A DNA stretch of 64,000 bases, taken from positions 2,790,001 through 2,854,000 of the forward strand of contig NZ_FNSZ01000001.1 in the NCBI RefSeq assembly GCF_900105245.1, written 5' to 3'. The notes under the pieces were generated by a model. The model did no database searches and had not been told where the DNA came from. It was given only the letters and a program-made list of their open reading frames with translations. Shown one piece after another: positions 1-9,762 of this stretch. The number at the start of each line of letters is the position of its first letter. The first letter of the stretch is position 1. The stretch comes from Streptomyces sp. 1222.5 (GTDB lineage Bacteria; Actinomycetota; Actinomycetes; Streptomycetales; Streptomycetaceae). Position numbers and translations under genes: made by a program.

Positions 1-1568
1 GCCTTCTTGGGGTCGTCCTCCTCGTCCCCGATGCGGGGGCAGACGACGTACGCCTGGTGGCCGTTCGTGACCTCCTCGCGGACCCGCTCCCAGGCGCGGG
101 CAAGGAAGTGCGGCTTGTCGGCGGCGGGCACGACGTGGCTGGCGATCGGGGACCGGCCGGCCGGGAGCTGGTCGAGGACGGAGGTCTCCAGGTCCCCGAA
201 GACCGTCATGGCGACCGTGCGCGGGATGGGCGTGGCCGTCATGACGAGCAGGTGCGGGGGCTGCTTGCCTTTGCCCCGGAGGGCGTCGCGCTGTTCGACG
301 CCGAAGCGGTGCTGTTCGTCGACGACGACCAGGCCGAGGTCGTGGAACTGGATCTTGTCCTCGATGAGGGCGTGTGTGCCGATGACCAGGCCGGCCTCGC
401 CGGTGGCCAGGTCGAGCAGGGCGCGGCGGCGGGCGGCGGCGCCCATGGAGCCGGTGAGCAGGACCACCTTGGTGGCGTGCTCGGCGCCGCCCAGCATGCC
501 TCCCTCGGCGAGCTCGCCCATCATCTCGGTGATCGAGCGGTGGTGCTGCTGGGCGAGCACCTCGGTGGGCGCGAGCATGGCCGCCTGGCCACCGGCGTCG
601 ACCACGGCGAGCATGGCCCGCAGGGCGACCATCGTTTTCCCGCTTCCCACCTCCCCCTGGAGCAGCCGGTGCATCGGGTGGTCGGTGGCCAGGTCGTCGA
701 AGATCTCCTTGGAGACCTTCCGCTGGCCCTCGGTGAGAGTGAAGGGGAGGCGGTCGTCGAAGGCCGCGAGGATGCCGTCCGGCCGGGGGGTGCGGGGTAC
801 GGCGGGGAGCTGGGTGTCGGCGTGGCGGCGGCGGGCCAGGGCGACCTGGAGGACGAAGGCCTCGTCCCACTTGAGGCGGTCGCGGGCACCGGCGATGTCC
901 GCCTTGGTGTGCGGCCGGTGGATCTTGAGCAGGGCTTCGGGCAGCGGGAGCAGGCCACGGCCCTCGCGGAGGGTGTCCGGGAGCGGGTCCAGGGCCTCCT
1001 GGGCGCTGGGCAGCACGGTCTGGACCGCCTTGCCGATCTTCCAGGACTCCAGCTTGGCGGTGGCCGGGTAGATCGGGATGAGGGCGCCGGCCCAGGTCTC
1101 GACCGTCTCCTCGCTGTCGCCGTGCAGCAACTCGTAAGCGGGATGGGCGAGTTGGAGACGGCGGTTGAAGACGGAGACCTTGCCGGCGAACATCGCGCGG
1201 GTGCCCGGCAGCAGCTCCTTGTGGGGCTTGTGCACGCCGTGGCCGAAGAACACCAACTGGAGCCGGCCGCTGCCGTCGGTGATCGTGACCTCCAGGCGCT
1301 GGCCCTTGCCCCGGGGGGCCTTGGCGGAGGCGAAGGTGTGCAGACGGGCGTCGGCGACCTGGGCGACCACCGTGACGTGCTCGTCCATCGGGAGGTCGGC
1401 GAGGTGGGTGAGCTGCCCCCGCTCCTCGTATCTGCGCGGGTAGTGGTGCAGGAGGTCGCCGACGCTGTGCAGGCCGAGGTGCTCGGCCATCACCTTCGCG
1501 GTGGCGGGGCCGAGCACTGACTTCAGGGGTTGTTTCAGTGGTTCTTCCAGTGCGGGCACGAGATCCAT
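1..1568 (-). CDS. recG: ATP-dependent DNA helicase RecG (C-terminal part outside window)
   Basis: Superfamily-2 helicase that remodels stalled replication forks and Holliday junctions. The first 522 codons are present, read on the minus strand from an ATG at 1568; the gene runs off the window's left edge. An N-terminal wedge/OB region (about residues 1-250) includes the stretch HYPRRYEERG. It is followed by the motor domain with Walker A GEVGSGKT near residue 303, a DEQH Walker B box near 416 and the motif TATPIPRT. The family is usually about 700 residues, so the second helicase lobe is missing only because of the window boundary. The gene is transcribed away from the divergent Hsp90-like gene, with about 200 bp between them that hold no recognisable ORF. 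Confidence 0.95.
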   Translation of the reverse strand, partial: MDLVPALEEPLKQPLKSVLGPATAKVMAEHLGLHSVGDLLHHYPRRYEERGQLTHLADLPMDEHVTVVAQVADARLHTFASAKAPRGKGQRLEVTITDGSGRLQLVFFGHGVHKPHKELLPGTRAMFAGKVSVFNRRLQLAHPAYELLHGDSEETVETWAGALIPIYPATAKLESWKIGKAVQTVLPSAQEALDPLPDTLREGRGLLPLPEALLKIHRPHTKADIAGARDRLKWDEAFVLQVALARRRHADTQLPAVPRTPRPDGILAAFDDRLPFTLTEGQRKVSKEIFDDLATDHPMHRLLQGEVGSGKTMVALRAMLAVVDAGGQAAMLAPTEVLAQQHHRSITEMMGELAEGGMLGGAEHATKVVLLTGSMGAAARRRALLDLATGEAGLVIGTHALIEDKIQFHDLGLVVVDEQHRFGVEQRDALRGKGKQPPHLLVMTATPIPRTVAMTVFGDLETSVLDQLPAGRSPIASHVVPAADKPHFLARAWERVREEVTNGHQAYVVCPRIGDEEDDPKK

Positions 1569-1772
1569 TGCACACCACCGCACTGACAATGCCGTAGACG
1601 CTGCCCTGCGATTTCGTCCCGCGGGGCCTCCACTTCGTCGGAGAGATCCGGGAAAGCCCTGGTCAGGGGGGCTGTTGCGGGCCTAGGATGACGTGCTCCG
1701 GCCATCCTTCGCGGTCACCGCCCACCCGGGACCGCCCGACCCCGCGCCGAACGCGCTCCCCCCTCCGGCGCA

Positions 1773-3614
1773 GTGACGATGGACTCCCAGACCTCACAGT
1801 CATCCCAGGCATCCCAGTCACCCCACCAACCTCATACGTTTCAGGTCGACCTGCGCGGCCTGGTGGACCTGCTCTCGCACCACCTCTACTCCAGCCCCAA
1901 GGTCTACCTGCGGGAGCTGCTGCAGAACGCCGTGGACGCCGTCACCGCCCGGCGGGCCGAGGAGCCGGACGCCCCGGCGCTGGTCCGGCTGCACGCGGCG
2001 GACGGCGGCCTGCGCGTGGAGGACAGCGGCGTCGGGCTCAGCGAGTCGGACGTGCACGCCCTCCTGGCGACCATCGGCCGCAGCTCCAAACGGGCCGAGG
2101 GACTGCAGGCGGCCCGGTCCGACTTCCTCGGCCAGTTCGGCATCGGGCTGCTCGCCTGCTTCGTGGTCGCCGAGCGGATCCGCGTGGTCAGCCGCAGCGC
2201 CAGGGCGCCCGAGGCGCCGCCGGTGGAGTGGACGGCCCGCGACGACGGGTCGTACACCGTGCGCACGCTGCCGCACACGGAACGGCCCGAGCCCGGCACG
2301 ACCGTGTACCTGACCCCGCGCGCGGGGGCCGCCGAGTGGCTGTCGCCCGAGCGGGTCCTCACCCTGGCCCGGGACTTCGGCGCGCTGCTGCCGTACGACG
2401 TCCGGGTGGGCGGGGAGCGGATCACCGATCTGCCCGCGCCCTGGGACCGCCCGTACCCGAGCCCCGCCGCGAGACGGGTGGCGCTGGCCCGGCACTGCCA
2501 CGAGCTGTTCGGGTTCACCCCGCTGGACTCGATCGGCCTGGACGTGCCGCTGGCCGGTGTCCGCGGGGTGGCGTACGTGCTGCCGTCGGCGGTCAGCCCG
2601 GCCCAGCGGGCGACGCACCGGGTGCACCTGAAGGGCATGCTGCTCACCGAGCGGGCCGAACAGCTGCTGCCGGACTGGGCGTTCTTCGTGCGCTGCGTGC
2701 TGGACACCGACAGCCTGCGGCCGACCGCCTCGCGCGAGTCGCTGTACGAGGACGAGACCCTCGCCGCCGTGCGGGACGCGCTCGGCGAGCGGATCCGGTC
2801 CTGGCTGACCGGGCTCGCCGCGGGTGATCCGGAGCGGCTCGCGGCCTTCCTCGCCGTGCACCACCTGGGGGTGAAGTCCCTCGCGAGGCACGACGCCGAC
2901 ATGCTGCGCACGATGCTGCCGTGGCTGCCGTTCGAGACGACCGACGGACAGCTGTCCCTGGAGGAGTTCGCGCAGCGGCACCCGGTGGTGCACTTCACGC
3001 GGACCGTCGAGGAGTACCGGCAGGTCGCGCCGATCGCCTCCGCGCAGGGCGTCGGGGTCGTCAACGGCGGCTACACCTACGACAGCGAGCTGGTCGAGGC
3101 GCTGCCGCGGGTGCGGCCGGGGACGGTCGTCGCCGAGCTGGACGCGGACACCGTGACCGCGCACCTGGACGCCGTGGACCCGGCCGGGGAACTGGCCCTG
3201 TCGGGCTTCCTGGCGGCCGCGCGCGCGAAGCTCGATCCGCTCGGCTGCGACGTGGTCCTGCGCGCCTTCCACCCGCTGTCCGTGCCCGCCCTGCACCTGG
3301 ACGACCGGGCGGCACGGCACGAGCAGGCGCGGGCGGAGGCCGAGGAGCGGGCCGACGACCTGTGGGCAGGCATCCTGGGCTCGCTGCGCGGCGGCGCCCC
3401 GCGCGCGCGTCTGGTGCTGAACCATCTCAACCCGCTGGTCCGGCGGATCAGTTCGATCAAGGACCCGGAGCTGATCGGCACCGCCACCGAGTCGCTGTAC
3501 GGGCAGGCGCTGCTGATGGCGCAGCGTCCGCTGCGGCCGGCCGACTCGGCGCTGCTCAACCGGGCGTTCATCGGCCTGCTGGAGTGGGCCACGCACGGGG
3601 AGAGCGACCGCTGA
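1773..3614 (+). CDS. Hsp90 (HtpG)-family ATPase, divergent
   Basis: 613 residues, about the length of bacterial HtpG. GHKL ATPase motifs are visible: RELLQNAVDA near residue 46 (N box), EDSGVGLSESDV, ATIGRSSK, GQFGIGLLACFVVAE and GTTVYLTPR. The middle-domain catalytic arginine motif appears as TASRESLYEDE. This points to an ATP-driven chaperone-type clamp, but the motifs are more diverged than in housekeeping HtpG, and the C-terminus ends GESDR rather than the eukaryotic MEEVD. The start could be GTG 1773 or ATG 1779. Its stop overlaps the ATG of the next gene by one base (TGATG), so the large TPR protein downstream is translationally coupled and is probably its partner. Client and physiological role are unknown. 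Confidence 0.88.
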   Translation: MTMDSQTSQSSQASQSPHQPHTFQVDLRGLVDLLSHHLYSSPKVYLRELLQNAVDAVTARRAEEPDAPALVRLHAADGGLRVEDSGVGLSESDVHALLATIGRSSKRAEGLQAARSDFLGQFGIGLLACFVVAERIRVVSRSARAPEAPPVEWTARDDGSYTVRTLPHTERPEPGTTVYLTPRAGAAEWLSPERVLTLARDFGALLPYDVRVGGERITDLPAPWDRPYPSPAARRVALARHCHELFGFTPLDSIGLDVPLAGVRGVAYVLPSAVSPAQRATHRVHLKGMLLTERAEQLLPDWAFFVRCVLDTDSLRPTASRESLYEDETLAAVRDALGERIRSWLTGLAAGDPERLAAFLAVHHLGVKSLARHDADMLRTMLPWLPFETTDGQLSLEEFAQRHPVVHFTRTVEEYRQVAPIASAQGVGVVNGGYTYDSELVEALPRVRPGTVVAELDADTVTAHLDAVDPAGELALSGFLAAARAKLDPLGCDVVLRAFHPLSVPALHLDDRAARHEQARAEAEERADDLWAGILGSLRGGAPRARLVLNHLNPLVRRISSIKDPELIGTATESLYGQALLMAQRPLRPADSALLNRAFIGLLEWATHGESDR

Positions 3615-6550
3615 TGGATGAGATCGCGGACTTCGACGCACTGCGCCGGGCACTGGCGGAGAACTCCGAGCAGCCGGAGGGTCCGGCCCGCAACGCGCGC
3701 GCGGAGCTGCTGCTGGCCGAGGCGGAGCGGCTGGAGGTGCCGCTCGCCGTGATCGAGGCGCTCGGGCACCAGCTGAAGGTCTACAACTACAGCTCCGAGA
3801 AGGACAAGATGTTCGTCCCGTTCGCGCGGCTGCTGCGGATGTGGGACGAACGGCCGGAGGACTTCGACGCGTACGAGGCGCACTCGCTGCACTGGGTGTT
3901 CAAGTGGATGTCGGCGGGCATGCTGGACCAGCCGCACGTCCCGCTCACGTCGGTCGAGAAGTGGCTCGGCGAGATGGAGCACCGCTACCGGCTCGCCGGG
4001 CACTCCGAACGGGCCGTGCGCAGCGCCGAGTTCAGCGTGGCCGCGCACGTCGGGGACCTGGCGCGGGCGGAGCGGGCGTACACCGCGTGGCTGGCCGCGG
4101 ACCGCGACGCGATGGCCGACTGCCACGCGTGCGAGCTGCACGGGCAGGGTGTCTGGCAGGCGGAGTCCGGCCGGGACGCGGAGGCCCTCGGCCTGTGGCG
4201 GCCGGTGCTGGAGGGCGAGTACAGCTGCGCGCACGAGCCGCACACGGTCCTGGCCTCGTCGCTGAAGCCGTTGCTGCGGCTCGGCCGGGTGGAGGAGGCC
4301 CGGGCGAACCATCTGCGGGGCTTCCGGCTGGTGCGCCCCATGGAGAGCATGCGCGGCGCCTACGCGGACCACGTGGAGTTCTGCGCGCTGACCGGCAACG
4401 AGGCACGCGGTCTCGAACTGCTCGCCGAGCGGCCGGCGTACTTCACGGACACCGGTCATCCGCGCAGCCGGCTCGACTTCATGGCCGTGGTGGCGCTGCT
4501 CGCGGACCGGCTGGCCGAGCTGGGGCTGGGCGGGCAGCGGGTGCCGGGGCCCGCCGGGCGGACGTGGACCGCGCGGGAGCTGGCCGTGCACGCGCGCGCG
4601 GAGGCGACGGAGCTGGCCGAGCGGTTCGATCGCAGGAACGGCACCTCGTACGTCGGCGAGCGGACACGCGCGCGCATGGCGCAGCGCCCGCTGGTGGAGC
4701 GGCTCCCGCTGGGTGTGCGTACGGTGCGCCCGGCGCCGGCGTCGGCAGCGGCGGCCCCGGTGCCCGGGAACGCCGACGGGCCGGCCGACCTGACCGTGCT
4801 GCTCGCCGAGGCGCGGCGGATGTCGGACACCCTGCGGCCGCACGCGCTGAGGGCCTGGGCGGCGGTGGCGGAAGCGGCGCGGGACGCGGAGCTGGAGCCG
4901 CGCGACCGCGCGGAGATCGCCGACCACGAGGCGATGGCGGGCGGGCCCGAGGGCGTCGAGTTGTTCGAGCGGGCGGCCTCGCTTTACGCGGAGGCGGGCG
5001 ATCCCGGCGAGGCGCTGGCGGCACGCGCGCGCGGGGCCTACGTCCGGGCGCTGCACGGCGAGGTCGACGCGGCCCTGGCCGTCGTGGCGGGCCTGTACGA
5101 CGAGGTGCTCGCGCTCTACGCCGACGGGGCCACCGGGGTGCGGCAGACGGCCGCGGTGGTGATGAGCCGGGCCCGGATCCTGATGCGGCGTATGCGCGAG
5201 GAGCCCGCCGGACCGGCCGCCGGGACGGCGCTCACGGCCGCCGAGCGGGCGGTGCGCGAGGTGCTGGCGCTCGTCGACGGGCGGGAGGGGGACGAGGTGC
5301 GGCTGGCGGCGCGGGCCGCCGAGGCCCGGGCGATGCTCGCCGAACTGGCCGGGCACGCCGGGGACGCCGGCCGGGCGGCCGAGCTGTTCCGGCGGGCCGT
5401 CGACGAGTACGTGGCCGCGGGGCTGCCCTGGTTCGCGGTCGAGTACGAGGTACAGGTCGCCGCCCTGGCCCACCAGGCCGGTGACCTGGCCGGGGCCGAG
5501 CGGGCCCTGCGCGGGGCCCTGGAGCACGGCGGGCCGTACGTGGAGGCGGTCGGGCGGGCGCAGCTGCACCTGCAGCTCGCGGAGGTGATCGGCGGCCGGG
5601 GTGAGGCCGTGGAGGCCGCGGAGCACGCCCTGGAGGCCGCGCACTGGGCCGACGAGGCGGGCGAGAGCGGAACGCTCGGCGCCTGGGCGCGGCAGCAGCT
5701 GGGCGGCTTCCTGCTGCGCCAGGGGCGGTACGCGGAGGCCGCCGAGGTGCTGGAGTCCGCGCTGGCCGACCTGGACCCGGGGACGCACGGTGACGGGGTG
5801 GTCGTGCAGGCGCGCTGGTGGCTCGGCGACTGCCTGGGCGAGCTGGGCGAGCACCGGGAGGCCGCCGAGCACCGGCTGCGGGCCGCCGACATCGCCCGGC
5901 ACTGGCCCGAGCAGCAGGACCACGCCACCCTCGCGCATCTGGCCGCCGAATCCCTGGGCAGCGCCGGTCTGCTGGACGAGGCGGACGAGGCCTACACGCG
6001 CGCGGGAGAGCTGTGGCGCGCCCTGGACAACCCGTACTTCCTGGTGCGGTCGCTGCGCGCCCGCGGCTGGCTGGCGCTGCGCGGTGCGTCCGGGGTGGAG
6101 GGCGCGCGGGATCTGATGGCGGAGGCGGTAAGGGAGTGCGAGGAGGCGCTGGCGGCCGCCGCCGACCCGGTGGCCCGGGAACAGCTGACGGACGAACTGG
6201 GCCACACCCACCGCCAGTTCGGTGACCTGCTGGCCCGCTGGGCGGCCGAGCAGGCCGAGGAGGAGGCGGCGGACGGCGTGGTCCGGGCCGCGCTGGAGGC
6301 GGCGCTGGCACGGACGGAGGAGGCGGTCGCGGTGTTCGGCACGCTCGGCGCGGGCGGGCTGCACGGCCGTACCGGGGCGGAGCTCGCCGCGGGGCGGCTG
6401 GAGGCCGACCTGGGCCGGCCCGCCGGGGCGGCGGCACGCGCGCGTGGTGTGCTCGCGGCCTACGAGGGCGCCGGTGACGAGGACGAGACGGTCCTGGCCC
6501 GGCGGGCGGAGGCGGACCGGATACTCCGGGCGGCGCGGGCCGGGGCGTGA
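3614..6550 (+). CDS. Large tetratricopeptide-repeat protein coupled to the Hsp90-like gene
   Basis: 978 residues, almost entirely alpha-helical, Ala/Glu/Arg-rich and without signal peptide or membrane segment. TPR-like helical hairpins are clearest in the C-terminal half (about residues 450-900), for example around LAELAGHAGDAGRAAELFRR, GGFLLRQGRYAEAAEVLESA and LGDCLGELGEHREAAEHR. The N-terminal 400 residues are also helical and carry Cys/His-containing stretches such as DCHACELHGQGVW. The ATG at 3614 overlaps the Hsp90-like stop codon, which indicates stoichiometric co-production. By analogy with eukaryotic TPR co-chaperones it may scaffold or regulate the Hsp90-like ATPase; that is inference. 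It converges on the fakA-like gene with 24 bp between the stops. Confidence 0.85.
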   Translation: MDEIADFDALRRALAENSEQPEGPARNARAELLLAEAERLEVPLAVIEALGHQLKVYNYSSEKDKMFVPFARLLRMWDERPEDFDAYEAHSLHWVFKWMSAGMLDQPHVPLTSVEKWLGEMEHRYRLAGHSERAVRSAEFSVAAHVGDLARAERAYTAWLAADRDAMADCHACELHGQGVWQAESGRDAEALGLWRPVLEGEYSCAHEPHTVLASSLKPLLRLGRVEEARANHLRGFRLVRPMESMRGAYADHVEFCALTGNEARGLELLAERPAYFTDTGHPRSRLDFMAVVALLADRLAELGLGGQRVPGPAGRTWTARELAVHARAEATELAERFDRRNGTSYVGERTRARMAQRPLVERLPLGVRTVRPAPASAAAAPVPGNADGPADLTVLLAEARRMSDTLRPHALRAWAAVAEAARDAELEPRDRAEIADHEAMAGGPEGVELFERAASLYAEAGDPGEALAARARGAYVRALHGEVDAALAVVAGLYDEVLALYADGATGVRQTAAVVMSRARILMRRMREEPAGPAAGTALTAAERAVREVLALVDGREGDEVRLAARAAEARAMLAELAGHAGDAGRAAELFRRAVDEYVAAGLPWFAVEYEVQVAALAHQAGDLAGAERALRGALEHGGPYVEAVGRAQLHLQLAEVIGGRGEAVEAAEHALEAAHWADEAGESGTLGAWARQQLGGFLLRQGRYAEAAEVLESALADLDPGTHGDGVVVQARWWLGDCLGELGEHREAAEHRLRAADIARHWPEQQDHATLAHLAAESLGSAGLLDEADEAYTRAGELWRALDNPYFLVRSLRARGWLALRGASGVEGARDLMAEAVRECEEALAAAADPVAREQLTDELGHTHRQFGDLLARWAAEQAEEEAADGVVRAALEAALARTEEAVAVFGTLGAGGLHGRTGAELAAGRLEADLGRPAGAAARARGVLAAYEGAGDEDETVLARRAEADRILRAARAGA

Positions 6551-6574
6551 GCGGGGCGCGGGCGGCCGGGCCGC

Positions 6575-8368
6575 TCACTCCACGCCGATGAGCAGCAGCG
6601 CGCCCTGCCGGCCGCCCGGGTACACGACGGTGTCCACGGCGAGGTAGGACTCGCGCACCCGGGTCTGGAGGCGGCCCGCGACGGTTGGCGGGGCCTCGTC
6701 GCCGACGACGAGGGTGACGAGTTCACCGCCGGCCTGGAGCATGCGGTCCAGGAGGGTCTCGGCGGTGGCGGTGACGTCCGGTCCGATCACCGCCACGTCG
6801 CCGTCGATCAGGCCGAGGACGTCTCCGGCCTGGCAGATCCCGGCCGTCGTCCAGGACTGGCGTTCGGCGACGACGACCTCGGCGTACCGGGTGGCGCCCG
6901 CCGCCGAGGTCATCTGGACGACGTCCTCGTCGAACCGACGCTCCGGCTCGTGCACGGCGAGCGCGGCGATGCCCTGGACCGCGGACCTGGTGGGGATCAG
7001 GGCCACCCGGATGCCCTCGGTGCGGGCCTGCTCGGCCGCGGCGGCGGCCGTGTGGCGCAGTTCGGCGTCGTTGGGCAGCAGGACCACCTCGCGCGCGTGG
7101 GCGCGCCGCAGGGCCTGCACCAGCTCCCCGCTGGCGGGCGGTTCCCCGGGGCGGGCGAGGACGGTGGTCGCGCCGGCCTCGGCGTACAGCCCGGCCAGGC
7201 CCTCGCCCGGTACGACGGCGACGACGGCCCGCTGGACGCGCTCGCGCGGCGGCCGTTCCCCGCCGGTGTGGACATCGCCGAGCCCGAAGTGCGTGATCCG
7301 GATCCGGTACGGCCGCCCTGCCTCGACGCCCGCCTCCACGGCGGCGCCCGCGTCGTCGACGTGCACATGGACGTTCCACAGTCCGTCGCCGCCGACGACG
7401 ACCAGGGAGTCGCCGAGGGCGTCGAGCCGCGCGCGCAGCCGGGCCACGGCCGCGTCGTCGGCCTCCAGCAGGTAGATCACCTCGAAGGCGGGACCGCCCG
7501 GCTCGGCGCCGTCGGCGCAGCCAGCGGGTCCGGAGACGGCCGCGCAGGCCCGCGTGCCCTCCCCGGGGACGGCGGAGGCGGCGTCCGCGGTTTCGGAGGC
7601 GGCCCCTTCCGCACGGGTCCACGGTCCGGCCGCGGTGCCCCCGGGCACACCCGTCACGCGCGCGTGCGCGTCCGAGGCGGCCTGGGCGGCGTGCAGGGAC
7701 TCGCGCACCGCCTCCCCGGTGAACGCCTCCACGAGCGCCCCCAGCACGGTCACCAGTCCGCGTCCGCCCGCGTCGACCACTCCGGCCCGGCGCAGCACGG
7801 CCAGCTGGCCGGGAGTGGCGGCCAGGGCCGCCCGCGCACCCTCGTACGCCGCCCGCGCGACGGTTCCGCAGTCGCCCTCGGCGCCCTCGGCGGCGTCGGC
7901 CGCGGCCGAGGCGACCGTCAGCACGGTGCCCTCGACCGGATGGGCCACGGCCTCCCGGGCGGAGTCGGCGGCCCGCCGCAGGGCCAGCCTGAGCCCCGTA
8001 CCGTCGGGGTCGGCGGATCCGGGCCGGGAGTCGTCGGCGAGCACCTGGGCCATGCCCCGCAGCAGCTGCGCGAGGATCGTCCCGGAGTTGCCGCGGGCCC
8101 CGATGAGCGCCCCGTGGGCCATCGCGCGCACCGCGTCCGCGAGGGACGGCTCCTCGGCACCCGTCCCGTGGCCGGCGAAGACGGCCTCCACGGCGGTCGT
8201 CGCGGACTCCAGGGTCAGATAGAGGTTGGTCCCGGTGTCGCCGTCCGCCACGGGATAGACGTTGATCGCGTCGATCTCCTCACGGGCCCGCCCGAGTGCC
8301 CGGAGCGCCAGACCGCACCAGGTGCGCACCGCGAGAGCATCGAAGAATGTCTGCGGCACCTGCGGCAC
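6575..8368 (-). CDS. DhaL/DAK2-domain kinase, FakA/YloV family
   Basis: 597 residues with the architecture of the fatty-acid kinase FakA (YloV). The N-terminal DhaL-type ATP-binding domain has the Mg-binding motif NVYPVADGDTGTN near residue 40, GNSGTILAQLLRG and GRGL. It is followed by an alanine-rich linker and a C-terminal domain (about 280-597) with HVHVDD, GEGL and LLPN motifs. FakA phosphorylates fatty acids presented by FakB (DegV) proteins; no fakB is visible here. I chose the GTG at 8368 because AGGGAGG lies five bases upstream; a second in-frame GTG follows three codons later. Its position between recG and rpmB recalls the yloV neighbourhood of Bacillus subtilis, which supports the family call. 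Confidence 0.85.
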   Translation of the reverse strand: MPQVPQTFFDALAVRTWCGLALRALGRAREEIDAINVYPVADGDTGTNLYLTLESATTAVEAVFAGHGTGAEEPSLADAVRAMAHGALIGARGNSGTILAQLLRGMAQVLADDSRPGSADPDGTGLRLALRRAADSAREAVAHPVEGTVLTVASAAADAAEGAEGDCGTVARAAYEGARAALAATPGQLAVLRRAGVVDAGGRGLVTVLGALVEAFTGEAVRESLHAAQAASDAHARVTGVPGGTAAGPWTRAEGAASETADAASAVPGEGTRACAAVSGPAGCADGAEPGGPAFEVIYLLEADDAAVARLRARLDALGDSLVVVGGDGLWNVHVHVDDAGAAVEAGVEAGRPYRIRITHFGLGDVHTGGERPPRERVQRAVVAVVPGEGLAGLYAEAGATTVLARPGEPPASGELVQALRRAHAREVVLLPNDAELRHTAAAAAEQARTEGIRVALIPTRSAVQGIAALAVHEPERRFDEDVVQMTSAAGATRYAEVVVAERQSWTTAGICQAGDVLGLIDGDVAVIGPDVTATAETLLDRMLQAGGELVTLVVGDEAPPTVAGRLQTRVRESYLAVDTVVYPGGRQGALLLIGVE

Positions 8369-8572
8369 CTGCGCCTCCCTGAGCCGGCCGTACGTGGGAC
8401 GCAGCGTAGACCCCGGGCCGGTCCTCACCGGAAGAGGGCCGGGGGCGGGGCCCTGAGCTGCCATGGTAGTTTCGTTGTACGGACGCAGTCGTTGTATGCT
8501 GCTCCGGTTGCCCGATCCGATCGGGCCATTCCCCCTGGCAACGCCATTCAAGGTCTCAAGTCTGATGATCTC

Positions 8573-8592
8573 GATCCCGGCATGCCGGGATC
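8573..8592. repeat. Perfect 20-bp palindrome in the rpmB leader
   Basis: GATCCCGGCATGCCGGGATC is a perfect palindrome 35 bases upstream of the rpmB start codon, inside the presumed 5' UTR. It would form a strong hairpin in RNA or a dyad operator in DNA. A possible promoter lies upstream (TTCGTT 8471-8476, TATGCT 8495-8500, 18-bp spacer). Its function is unknown; there is no U-run, so a terminator is unlikely. Confidence 0.6.
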
Positions 8593-8627
8593 AACCGTAA
8601 GTGCATCTGAAGTCTTTGGAGTGACCC

Positions 8628-8813
8628 GTGGCTGCCAACTGCGACGTCTGCGGCAAGGGGCCGGGCTTCGGCAACAACATCTCGCACTCGCACCGCCGTA
8701 CGCCCCGCCGCTGGAACCCGAACATCCAGCGTGTGCGTACCGTGGTCGGCGGGACGCCGAAGCGCGTGAACGCTTGCACCTCGTGCATCAAGGCCGGCAA
8801 GGTCTCGCGCTGA
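8628..8813 (+). CDS. rpmB: 50S ribosomal protein L28 (zinc-ribbon form)
   Basis: 61 residues, the normal length for bacterial L28. It keeps four cysteines in two CxxC pairs (C5, C8, C50, C53), the 'C+' zinc-binding form; streptomycetes usually also have a cysteine-free paralogue made under zinc starvation. The GTG start is preceded by GGAGTG. It is monocistronic, with a strong terminator 40 bases downstream and a palindromic leader upstream. It is divergent from the fakA-like gene. Confidence 0.96.
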   Translation: MAANCDVCGKGPGFGNNISHSHRRTPRRWNPNIQRVRTVVGGTPKRVNACTSCIKAGKVSR

Positions 8814-8855
8814 CGCTACAGCTGAGCGCGCGGCCACTGCTTGGTTCGCTGCACG

Positions 8856-8889
8856 AAGCCGGTCCACCTGCGGGTGGGCCGGCTTTTTG
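8856..8889 (+). terminator. Rho-independent terminator of rpmB
   Basis: A GC-rich inverted repeat (AAGCCGGTCCACC, loop TGC, then GGGTGGGCCGGCTT with one mismatch/wobble) is followed directly by a run of Ts. Confidence 0.85.
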
Positions 8890-8973
8890 CCGTTCCCGGT
8901 GATGTCACCGGGCCCCTTCCCTTCCTCCTCGACGAACCGAGTCCCGACCCCTGCCGGGGGCCGGGAACCGTCG

Positions 8974-9762
8974 TCACGCGCGGAACCGCCAGCCGTGGTC
9001 AACCGGTCCGATGCCCGCCCCGAGGGCGAATCCGGCGGCGATCGCTCCGGTGACGTACTCCTTGGCGGCGTGGGCGGCCTCCGGGACCGGCAGTCCCTTC
9101 GCCAGTCCGGACGCGATCGCGGAGGCCAGCGTGCAGCCCGTGCCGTGCGTGTGCCGGTTGTCGTGGCGCGGGGACCGCAGCCAGTGCTCCGCCGAGCCGT
9201 CCGTCAGGAGATCCACGGCGTCCCCGGGCAGGTGCCCGCCCTTGATCAGTACCCAGCGCGGGCCGTACTCCAGGACGGCCGCCGCGGCCCGGCGCAGACC
9301 GTCCTCCGACTCGACGCGGACTCCGGTGAGTTGGATCACCTCGTCCAGGTTCGGGGTCGCCACGGTCGCCACCGGCAGCAGCTTGGTGCGCACCGAGTCC
9401 AGCGCGGAGGCGGCCAGCAGCGAATCGCCGTGCTTGGAGACGCCCACCGGGTCGACCACGGCCGGCGCGTCCGTGCCGGAGATCAACTCGGCGACCGCCT
9501 CGACCAGTTCCGCGGAGGCCAGCATGCCGGTCTTCACGGCCTGGACGCCGATGTCGTCGACGACGCTGCGGTACTGGGCCCGTACGGCGGCGACGGGCAG
9601 TTCCCAGGCGCCCTGCACGCCGACGGAGTTCTGCGCGGTCACCGCGGTGATCACGCTCATCCCGTGCACGCCGAGCGCCAGCATGGTCTTCAGGTCGGCC
9701 TGGATCCCGGCGCCGCCGCCGGAGTCCGAGCCGGCCACCGTGAGAACCCTGGGGATGCTCAT
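8974..9762 (-). CDS. thiD: Hydroxymethylpyrimidine/phosphomethylpyrimidine kinase
   Basis: Ribokinase-fold kinase of 262 residues that makes HMP-pyrophosphate for thiamine synthesis. Visible motifs are the N-terminal [17 protein letters not shown] substrate loop, [37 protein letters not shown], and the anion-hole/catalytic segment [20 protein letters not shown] near the C-terminus. The ATG at 9762 overlaps the thiL stop (ATGA), so thiL and thiD are translationally coupled. No TPP riboswitch is recognisable upstream of thiL. Confidence 0.95.
   Translation of the reverse strand: MSIPRVLTVAGSDSGGGAGIQADLKTMLALGVHGMSVITAVTAQNSVGVQGAWELPVAAVRAQYRSVVDDIGVQAVKTGMLASAELVEAVAELISGTDAPAVVDPVGVSKHGDSLLAASALDSVRTKLLPVATVATPNLDEVIQLTGVRVESEDGLRRAAAAVLEYGPRWVLIKGGHLPGDAVDLLTDGSAEHWLRSPRHDNRHTHGTGCTLASAIASGLAKGLPVPEAAHAAKEYVTGAIAAGFALGAGIGPVDHGWRFRA

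Noticed and set aside
3077-6364. 1095-residue open frame on the minus strand opposite the TPR gene
   Set aside because: Translation is a low-complexity Arg/Gly/Pro/Val mix, and the plus strand carries clear TPR repeats coupled to the Hsp90-like gene. It is an antisense shadow caused by high GC.
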